This document shows positions 4,552-10,440 of a DNA stretch of 10,440 nucleotides, in pieces; positions within the stretch are counted from its first letter, which is position 1, and each line of letters begins with the position of its first letter. Source of the stretch: an uncultured Clostridia bacterium (GTDB taxonomy: Bacteria; Bacillota; Clostridia; Christensenellales; UBA1242); NCBI GenBank assembly GCA_944381255.1, contig CALWKL010000094.1:1-10440 (forward strand). Direction: 5' to 3'. Both the position numbers and the translations under genes were made by a program. The notes beneath the pieces are model-generated. The model was not told the DNA's origin. It saw nothing but the letters and a program-made list of their open reading frames with translations, and did not search any database.

Positions 4552-6150
4552 TTTGGCAAAATTTACAGACCGTAACTCTCTGATGACATTGACTTTGATT
4601 GTACCAGGATATTCCATTTCACTCTCTATGCGCTTTGCGATATCACGGGATAGTATATCCATATCCGTGTCTGATATAACTTCTGGCTTTACCACAATTC
4701 TTATTTCACGACCAGCTTGAATAGCATATGCTTTTTCAACACCATCGTATGACATAGCGATTTCTTCTAGCTTTTCTAGCCTATGGATATAACTTTCAAG
4801 CGATTCTCTACGAGCTCCTGGCCTACTACTAGATATGGCATCAGCCGCTTGAACAAGCATAGCTTCTACACAGGTAAATTCTACATCACCATGGTGCGCT
4901 TCAATGCAATTTATGACTTTATCATTTTCCTTGTATTTGCGCGCAAGTTGCACACCTATTGATACATGGGTACCTTCTTGTTCATGGTCTACAGCCTTAC
5001 CTATATCATGTAAAAAGCCACCTCGCTTTGCAATTTGCTCATCGCAACCGAGTTCTGCAGCCATCATACCAGCTAAGAAAGCCACTTCTATAGAATGCTT
5101 TAGCACATTTTGTCCATAACTTGTGCGGTATTTTAACCTACCCATAGTCTTTATAAGTTCACTATGGAGACCGATAATACCTACCTCCATAGCGGCGGCT
5201 TCACCAGCTTCTTTTATTTCGTGCTCCATATCCTTGCGAGTTTTTGCGACTATATCCTCAATACGACCTGGATGTATACGACCGTCTTGAATAAGCTTAT
5301 TAATAGATATCCTTGCTATCTCACGCCTTATAGGGTCGAATCCAGACAAAACTATTACTTCTGGAGTATCATCTATAATGAGGTCTATACCAGTGGCTTG
5401 TTCCAAAGCCTTGATATTACGACCTTCTCGACCAATCAACCTTCCCTTCATATCATCATTAGGTAGAGTAATTGTAGTAACAGTAGTCTCACTTGTCAAA
5501 TCAGCAGAATACTTCTGTATAGCATTAGATATGATTTCTGTCGCAATTTTGTGAGCATTGTCATGTGCTTGCTGTTCAATTTCTTTTACTTTAACTATAG
5601 CATCACGTTTTGCATCTGTAGTAATTTGTTCAATTAATACCTGTTTTGCTTCATCTTGTGTCATCTTTGCGACACGCTCAAGCTGTTTGTCAACTTCTAG
5701 ATTTTTCTTATTGATTTCCTCTTCTTTGCCCTGGATTGACTTTTCTCTAGCCTCTAATTTTTCTTTAAATTTCTCTAAATTTTCGTTTTTGTGATCTAGG
5801 CTCTGCTCTCTGTTGTTAATAAATTCTTCTCTTTGAAGATATCTATTATTGAGTTTTTCTATTTCTGCACGCCGTTCTTTTATTTCATTATCGGTTTCTG
5901 CTTTGATCTTTAAAGATTCCTCCTGAGCAGAAAGCCTAGCCTCTTTTTGTATTGTCTTGGCTTCTAAATGAGCATCCTCTATAATTTTTGATGCGGAACT
6001 CTTGGCATTATCAATTTTTTTGAGAAATACCAATCGGTATAAAAATATCCCCGCTACTGTACCAAGTATCAAGCACCCCACCAGTGAAAAAATCAGTACA
6101 ATAACATTCATTTGGAAACCAAGCAAACCTGTATAAAAGGTATTTAGCAT
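4549..6150 (-). CDS. rny: Ribonuclease Y
   Basis: RNase Y is the membrane-bound endonuclease that starts mRNA decay in many Firmicutes. The 533-aa length and domain order are standard. There is one N-terminal membrane helix (about residues 14-40), a long charged coiled coil (about 45-210), a KH RNA-binding domain with GRLIGREGRNIK at 236-247, then the HD domain with His352, the metal pair HD at 381-382, HH at 419-420 and Asp436. The end (PGTIKVNVIRELRSVNFAK) matches the family's conserved C-terminus. The start at 6150 has GAGAGGG upstream; the alternative ATG at codon 14 has no ribosome-binding site. It lies next to recA, as in many Firmicutes, but has its own promoter. The dipeptidase follows in the same operon. 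Confidence 0.97.
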   Translation of the reverse strand: MLNTFYTGLLGFQMNVIVLIFSLVGCLILGTVAGIFLYRLVFLKKIDNAKSSASKIIEDAHLEAKTIQKEARLSAQEESLKIKAETDNEIKERRAEIEKLNNRYLQREEFINNREQSLDHKNENLEKFKEKLEAREKSIQGKEEEINKKNLEVDKQLERVAKMTQDEAKQVLIEQITTDAKRDAIVKVKEIEQQAHDNAHKIATEIISNAIQKYSADLTSETTVTTITLPNDDMKGRLIGREGRNIKALEQATGIDLIIDDTPEVIVLSGFDPIRREIARISINKLIQDGRIHPGRIEDIVAKTRKDMEHEIKEAGEAAAMEVGIIGLHSELIKTMGRLKYRTSYGQNVLKHSIEVAFLAGMMAAELGCDEQIAKRGGFLHDIGKAVDHEQEGTHVSIGVQLARKYKENDKVINCIEAHHGDVEFTCVEAMLVQAADAISSSRPGARRESLESYIHRLEKLEEIAMSYDGVEKAYAIQAGREIRIVVKPEVISDTDMDILSRDIAKRIESEMEYPGTIKVNVIRELRSVNFAK

Positions 6151-6220
6151 TGGTTATTCCCTCTCTTTGTAATTTAAATAAAATGAAAAATAAAAACACT
6201 TACATCATTTTACATATAAT

Positions 6221-6249
6221 ATTTTAAATTAAAAATATTCAAAAGTCAA
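6221..6249 (-). promoter_or_regulatory. Promoter of the rny operon
   Basis: On the minus strand TTGACT (6244-6249) is followed by 17 bases and TAAAAT (6221-6226). The leader would be about 65 bases of AT-rich sequence with no obvious structure. The recA terminator upstream supports a separate transcription unit. Confidence 0.65.
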
Positions 6250-6328
6250 GTTAAATCAAAAAATAATCAAATATGCAATATAATATGTCATGCACTATGA
6301 TTTTTTACTAAATAAGGTTTTTTAAAAC

Positions 6329-6357
6329 AAAAAAAGGCTAGCACATATAGCCTTTTT
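6329..6357 (-). terminator. Terminator of recA
   Basis: On the minus strand AAAAAGGCTA (6348-6357) pairs with TAGCCTTTTT (6331-6340) across a 7-base loop, and the T-run extends to seven Ts, eight bases after the recA stop codon. The stem is also flanked by Ts on the plus strand, but no plus-strand gene needs it. Confidence 0.88.
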
Positions 6358-6364
6358 ATAAAAT

Positions 6365-7417
6365 TTATTCATCTCCGTCATTTTGCTCTTCGGCACTAGG
6401 TTCAATTGAATAGTTGAATGAAGATTTTTTTGGTGCGTAATAATCACTAATTTGATTGTGTATGTCAATTGCAATATCAGGGTGGTCTACAAGGTATTGC
6501 TTTGCATTCTCCTTACCTTGCCCTATCTTATCTCCTTGATAAGCAAACCAGCTACCACTCTTCTCAATAATTCCAGTATTCAATGCCAAATCAAGTAAGC
6601 AACCTTCTTTTGAAATACCTTTACCATATATGATGTCAAATTCACATGTTTTGAATGGTGGAGCAAGTTTATTCTTCACTACCTTCACTCTAGTACGATT
6701 ACCTACTACCTCTGCGCCATCTTTTATAGCATCTGCCTTGCGAACATCTAGACGAATGCTAGCATAAAACTTAAGTGCTTTACCACCTGTAGTAGTCTCA
6801 GGATTTCCAAACATCACACCCACTTTTTCTCGCAATTGATTAATAAAGATTACACACACATTTGACTTATTAATATAAGCGGTTAGTTTACGCATCGCTT
6901 GACTCATTAATCGTGCTAGCAATCCTACGTGAGCATCTCCCATCTCACCGTCTAACTCTGCCTTTGGTGTCAGCGCCGCTACTGAATCAATAACTACTAA
7001 ATCAATACTTCCACTCTTTACCAAACTTTCTGTAATGTCGAGAGCTTGCTCACCATTGTCTGGCTGAGAGATATATAAGTTGTTAATATCTACACCCAAA
7101 TTTGCGGCATATACAGGGTCTAAAGCATGCTCTGCATCTATGAAAGCAGCAGTACAACCCATTTTTTGCGCTTCTGCTACCACATGCAACGCAACAGTTG
7201 TCTTACCAGAAGATTCTGGTCCATATATCTCTACAATACGCCCTCTAGGCATACCACCAATGCCCAATGCTAAGTCAAGAGTAAGGCAACCCGTAGGTAT
7301 TACATCTACTACTTGATGAGCATTATCCCCTAAACGCATAATAGAACCCTTGCCAAATTGCTTTTCAATTTGAGCAATCAATAACTCCAAATTTTTTGTC
7401 CTTTCTTGATTGTCCAA
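6365..7417 (-). CDS. recA: RecA recombinase
   Basis: RecA forms filaments on single-stranded DNA, carries out strand exchange and activates LexA self-cleavage. The 350-aa protein is of normal length. It has the N-terminal EKQFGKGSIMRLG helix region, Walker A GPESSGKT (66-73), the catalytic Glu96 in DAEHALD, Walker B LVVID (140-144), the loop 2 segment VGVMFGNPETTTGGKALKFY (199-218) and an acidic C-terminal tail (AEEQNDGDE). The start codon is TTG at 7415-7417: AAAGGAG lies eight bases upstream, the protein begins MDNQERTKNLELLI as expected, and the next ATG is at codon 27, inside the conserved core. It follows the cinA-slot gene by 57 bases with no terminator between. It has its own promoter and a possible damage-response operator. 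Confidence 0.98.
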   Translation of the reverse strand: MDNQERTKNLELLIAQIEKQFGKGSIMRLGDNAHQVVDVIPTGCLTLDLALGIGGMPRGRIVEIYGPESSGKTTVALHVVAEAQKMGCTAAFIDAEHALDPVYAANLGVDINNLYISQPDNGEQALDITESLVKSGSIDLVVIDSVAALTPKAELDGEMGDAHVGLLARLMSQAMRKLTAYINKSNVCVIFINQLREKVGVMFGNPETTTGGKALKFYASIRLDVRKADAIKDGAEVVGNRTRVKVVKNKLAPPFKTCEFDIIYGKGISKEGCLLDLALNTGIIEKSGSWFAYQGDKIGQGKENAKQYLVDHPDIAIDIHNQISDYYAPKKSSFNYSIEPSAEEQNDGDE

Positions 7418-7437
7418 TTTATTTTCTCCTTTGTATT

Positions 7438-7451
7438 CGTCTATATGTTCT
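7438..7451 (-). promoter_or_regulatory. Possible LexA (SOS) operator of recA, one half degenerate
   Basis: AGAACATATAGACG lies at the predicted start of transcription. Against the Gram-positive LexA box CGAAC-N4-GTTCG, the left half (GAACATAT) fits and the right half is poor. Position favours an operator; sequence alone does not settle it. Confidence 0.35.
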
Positions 7452-7452
7452 A

Positions 7453-7481
7453 ATTATACAATAGAAAGTTAAAATTACCAA
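7453..7481 (-). promoter_or_regulatory. Promoter of recA
   Basis: On the minus strand TTGGTA (7476-7481), a 17-base spacer and TATAAT (7453-7458) are seen. The -35 box overlaps the last codons of the upstream gene, so recA can be made alone as well as from the upstream operon. Confidence 0.7.
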
Positions 7482-8440
7482 GTGTTTTTATGGATTTTCT
7501 GTAAAATATTATATAAAATAAAGTTTAATAAAGTATTTTTGCTACTTTTTTGAATACTTTTGTACGCAAAAAACTCTGTTTTACAATTAGTTAAGCTATA
7601 AAAAGTAAAATTAAAACCATCATTACCCTCGGTTATTATTAGACAAAGGTCGACTGACTTTTTTTCAAGATTTGATAAGAATTTGTCCATTTTTGGAGAA
7701 AAGATGCTATTATCAAAACAAATATTATTTAAATGGTAATTTTGAAGTATGGGCACAAAAACTTTTCCTGTAGTATTGTCCACTATCACTACTTTTTTCT
7801 TCTGCACTTCCATAATTTCTGCCAAGGTATCTGGAATATTCATAAGTTTATCATTATAGATAAAATTGCCAAAAGTACGGTAAACTTGTTGCTCAAGACT
7901 TAAAGCAGTACCACTATCCTTTGATTTCTCGGTAAAACTTAAGAGCATATCCCCTTCCTTAAAAAAATACGCAAAATCACACTGATAATCGTCGGATAGT
8001 CTCTCTGCTACAGGTATAATTTCGTTAGGATTCAATGAAAACAACTTTAGATTAAATGTTTTATTAAATTCTATTAATTTAGACAACTGCTGATAAGCAA
8101 TATCTGTATTAAAATCTTGAATTAAACTTTTATCCAAAATTATACCAAATTTTGTGGCATTACCAATAAAATACCCATAACAAAATTGCTGATACGGCGG
8201 TGTGTAGACTTTATCGAATGTTTTCCGAATTTTCTCTAGACAGCCTTCATTATCGAAAGGTGCTACGACTATAGAAAAATTCCCAACTAGCGACTCCATA
8301 GCATCATCATAAAAATCATAATCAAGCAAATTTACACCATTAAATTGATATCCCAAACTTGTAAAAAGACCTATAACATTCGTTATAGGCATTTCTACAT
8401 AATTAAGATTAGGTGTCAAAACTATCAAATTAATTTTCAT
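7475..8440 (-). CDS. Putative degenerate CinA-like protein (unrecognised, 321 aa)
   Basis: The protein is not immediately recognisable, but it sits between pgsA and recA where many Firmicutes carry cinA. Read against CinA from memory, the order of segments fits. Residues 1-110 (MKINLIVLTP..., then NFSIVVAPFDNEG at 54-66) would match the N-terminal molybdopterin-binding-like domain. LKLFSLNPNEIIPVAERL to FKEGDMLLSF (131-169) matches the middle domain. FGNFIYN (190-196) resembles the GDYIYG link. Residues 215-292 would be the C-terminal deamidase domain. The signature motifs are altered: VDNTTGK (220-226) stands for AESCTGG, and IITEGNDG (268-275) for AITGIAGP. It is also shorter than the usual 410-420 aa. 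If the reading is right, this is a full-length but catalytically dead CinA. ATG at 8440 has AAAGGA upstream. The homology call is inference. Confidence 0.5.
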   Translation of the reverse strand: MKINLIVLTPNLNYVEMPITNVIGLFTSLGYQFNGVNLLDYDFYDDAMESLVGNFSIVVAPFDNEGCLEKIRKTFDKVYTPPYQQFCYGYFIGNATKFGIILDKSLIQDFNTDIAYQQLSKLIEFNKTFNLKLFSLNPNEIIPVAERLSDDYQCDFAYFFKEGDMLLSFTEKSKDSGTALSLEQQVYRTFGNFIYNDKLMNIPDTLAEIMEVQKKKVVIVDNTTGKVFVPILQNYHLNNICFDNSIFSPKMDKFLSNLEKKSVDLCLIITEGNDGFNFTFYSLTNCKTEFFAYKSIQKSSKNTLLNFILYNILQKIHKNTW

Positions 8441-8479
8441 AATTTGTATTCCTTTGCTTTTCCATTAGTATATAAGTTA

Positions 8480-9178
8480 TTATTTCTCTGAGTCTTCTGA
8501 GTCATTCGTAGGAGATGGCTCTACCTCTACCTCACTTGAAGTAGCATTAGGCTCTTTCTCTTCTTCCACATCTATAGGTGCCTTGACAGAAATAATATCC
8601 TTGTTTTTTATGCAGTAATCAACACCAGAATAGATTGTAACTAAGGTAGCCACTCCCATTACGGTATATGCGCCCACTACCAATATGGTATTAATGACAT
8701 CGCATACAGCGTAACCAGTGCCAATCAATAGCCCTTGTGAAATAAACATAAACATAGGGATATATATATCGGTAAGCAAAGCTTTTAGTTTACCACTTTT
8801 TGCAGCGGCAACTACCACTCCCTTAGAAGCGGCTACTTGTCTAATTCCATTGACTAAACTATCTCTAATGAACAAAATTGACAAGGCAATTACGCCCCAA
8901 ATTGGGTCCAAGGCGCTGGCTCGATCTGCTATAATTAGGAAAAATGCGCAAGTGTATAACATTTTATCAGCCAACGGGTCTAATAGTTTCCCTAAATCAG
9001 TAACTTGATTTCTTTTTCTAGCGATTTTACCATCGAACAAATCAGTCAAAGCCGCTACAATAAAGAGCACAACTGCTATAATTTTATTACAATATGGAAT
9101 GAAATCTGCCAAATAAAAGAACATCATCAAAGGCACGAGTACTATTCTAAGTATTGACAGTTTGTTTGGTAAATTCAT
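8480..9178 (-). CDS. pgsA: CDP-diacylglycerol-glycerol-3-phosphate 3-phosphatidyltransferase
   Basis: PgsA makes phosphatidylglycerol phosphate from CDP-diacylglycerol and glycerol 3-phosphate, the committed step to phosphatidylglycerol and cardiolipin. The CDP-alcohol phosphotransferase motif D-x2-DG-x2-AR-x8-G-x3-D-x3-D is complete, with Asp46, Asp49, Gly50, Ala53, Arg54, Gly63, Asp67 and Asp71. Several hydrophobic helices cover residues 10-185. The RDSLVNGIRQVAASKGVVVA segment (105-124) is typical of PgsA. Odd is a tail of about 30 residues after the last helix (204-232), with 11 acidic residues and only two lysines, where most PgsA proteins end near 180-200 aa. The ATG at 9178 has AGAGG upstream. 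It starts 17 bases after the ftsK stop, so the two are probably one operon. Confidence 0.93.
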   Translation of the reverse strand: MNLPNKLSILRIVLVPLMMFFYLADFIPYCNKIIAVVLFIVAALTDLFDGKIARKRNQVTDLGKLLDPLADKMLYTCAFFLIIADRASALDPIWGVIALSILFIRDSLVNGIRQVAASKGVVVAAAKSGKLKALLTDIYIPMFMFISQGLLIGTGYAVCDVINTILVVGAYTVMGVATLVTIYSGVDYCIKNKDIISVKAPIDVEEEKEPNATSSEVEVEPSPTNDSEDSEK

Positions 9179-9195
9179 AATGACCTCTCACAAAG

Positions 9196-10440
9196 TTATT
9201 CAGATAAAAATCCATCTGCAAATAACTCATTATACTTATTTTCATCAATTAATACTTTTCGTTTATTTGTACCATCAGCAGGAGAAATAAATCCATTCAT
9301 CTCCATTTGGTCCACTATTCTAGCGGCTCTTGCATAACCGACTGCATATCTACGCTGAATAGCACTAATAGATGCATTACCAGATTTTATAAAATCAAAT
9401 AACGCTTTAGGTAATATTGGATCATACTCTACGCCTTCCCCGCTGTCTTCGCCTCCAGATTCACTACCACCACTGGTACCTATACCATTCTTAATTTGGT
9501 CAACTACATTGTCATCATAACTTGCTTCATTATTAGTGATAATAAAGTTTACAATGTTTTTTATCTCATCATTATTTAAAAATGGACATTGGATACGCAC
9601 TGGCTCAGGCAAGTTTTGAGGGAAATACAGCATATCTCCTTTACCCAATAATTTTTCTGCTCCACCTTGATTTATAATAGTCATAGAGTCTTGATAATTA
9701 TTCAAAGAGAATGCGATGCGAGAAGGTAAGTTGGTCTTTATAGTACCAGTAATGACATCGACTGAAGGTCTTTGTGTCGCTAATACCAAGTGTATACCAG
9801 CAGCACGCGCAAGTTGAGCAATACGCATAATCTTGTCTTCGAGTTCCTTTTTGCCGAACATCATCAAATCTGCTAACTCATCTACGATAATTACAATACG
9901 AGGTAATTTTGGTTCTCTGCCTTTATATACGGCTTCGAGCGAATTATATTCCTCAAAATTACGAACCTTCAATTGTTGGAAAACGCTAAATCTACGATCC
10001 ATTTCGCCTATTGCCCAATCAAAAGCATTAAGTGCTTGCTTTGGCTGGCAAATAGCTTCGGGGGTTACCAAATGAGGCAATCCGTTGAAACTAGAGAACT
10101 CTACACGTTTAGGGTCAATCAGTACAAGTTTCAAATCATCAGGCCCCATTTTATACAACAAACTAACTATAATTATATTCAAACATACACTCTTACCAGA
10201 ACCAGTAGAACCAGCTACCAAAAGGTGTGGCATGGACGATAAATCACAAATTTTAATAGAACCAGATATATTTTTACCTAATGCGAAAGGTAATGAAGCC
10301 TTGGTATTGTGAAATTCTGGAGAATCAAGCACATCTTTTAAGCCTATAGTCGCTATCTTCTTATTAGGTAACTCAATACCTACTAAACTTTTACCCGGTA
10401 TAGGAGCCTCAATACGCACTCCACCTACCGAACGCATCAT
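9196..10440 (-). CDS. FtsK/SpoIIIE-family DNA translocase, C-terminal part (cut by window edge)
   Basis: This is the motor end of a septal DNA pump that moves chromosomal DNA at division or sporulation. The 5' end lies outside the window; the ATG codons at the very edge are internal, since the sequence opens in the conserved VRIEAPIPGKS segment. Counting from the edge, Walker A is GSTGSGKS (77-84), Walker B is IVIIVDE (182-188), and ATQRPSVDVITG (221-232) and GGAEKLLGKGDML (259-271) follow. A Gly/Ser/Glu-rich linker (320-337) leads to the winged-helix gamma domain (338-410) with IQRRYAVGYARAARIVDQME, which reads chromosome orientation sequences. The usual DSRTI[IL]D segment reads DSMTIIN here (251-257), losing an arginine that is nearly always kept. 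FtsK and SpoIIIE cannot be told apart without the N-terminus. Confidence 0.95.
   Translation of the reverse strand: MMRSVGGVRIEAPIPGKSLVGIELPNKKIATIGLKDVLDSPEFHNTKASLPFALGKNISGSIKICDLSSMPHLLVAGSTGSGKSVCLNIIIVSLLYKMGPDDLKLVLIDPKRVEFSSFNGLPHLVTPEAICQPKQALNAFDWAIGEMDRRFSVFQQLKVRNFEEYNSLEAVYKGREPKLPRIVIIVDELADLMMFGKKELEDKIMRIAQLARAAGIHLVLATQRPSVDVITGTIKTNLPSRIAFSLNNYQDSMTIINQGGAEKLLGKGDMLYFPQNLPEPVRIQCPFLNNDEIKNIVNFIITNNEASYDDNVVDQIKNGIGTSGGSESGGEDSGEGVEYDPILPKALFDFIKSGNASISAIQRRYAVGYARAARIVDQMEMNGFISPADGTNKRKVLIDENKYNELFADGFLSE

Noticed and set aside
6151..6328. Riboswitch or structured leader before rny
   Set aside because: The stretch is AT-rich without a stable stem or a known conserved core; only the promoter is supported.

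Overview
This is an AT-rich (about one third G+C by eye) bacterial chromosome segment. It has Shine-Dalgarno sites close to AAGGAGG, sigma-A type promoters (TTGACA/TATAAT) and the gene order ftsK/spoIIIE-pgsA-(cinA slot)-recA-rny. That order, a Y-type RNase and a PadR regulator point to Bacillota (Firmicutes), probably a clostridial lineage of the uncultured gut type. The genus cannot be told from this sequence.

Layout from right to left, since most genes are on the minus strand. At the right edge is the C-terminal motor and gamma part of an FtsK/SpoIIIE DNA translocase (cut by the window). It is followed closely by pgsA (phosphatidylglycerophosphate synthase, with an unusual acidic tail), an unrecognised-looking 321-aa protein in the usual position of cinA, and recA (TTG start, own promoter, strong terminator). 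A new promoter at about 6221-6249 drives rny (RNase Y) and a translationally coupled M19-family dipeptidase. A tRNA-Trp gene lies on the opposite strand just past the dipeptidase, and its terminator overlaps the last dipeptidase codons. rnhA (RNase HI) follows on the minus strand and shares a bidirectional terminator with a convergent plus-strand gene, a PadR-type DNA-binding domain fused through a long polar linker to four membrane helices. Divergent from that gene is a YgjP/DUF45-type metallopeptidase. At the left edge is the first part of a tyrosine recombinase with a good extended -10 promoter.

The core is housekeeping: DNA translocation, phospholipid synthesis, recombination, RNA decay and R-loop removal. 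Three things stand out. First, the protein in the cinA slot fits the CinA domain order in outline but has lost the signature catalytic motifs of both CinA domains. Second, the PadR protein looks like a membrane-anchored one-component regulator. Third, the roughly 530-base gene-free stretch between the recombinase and the metallopeptidase is dense with inverted and direct repeats, including a 40-nt hairpin and a 17-bp perfect hairpin. No CRISPR array, insertion sequence or complete mobile element is visible. All family calls come from reading motifs, without database searches.
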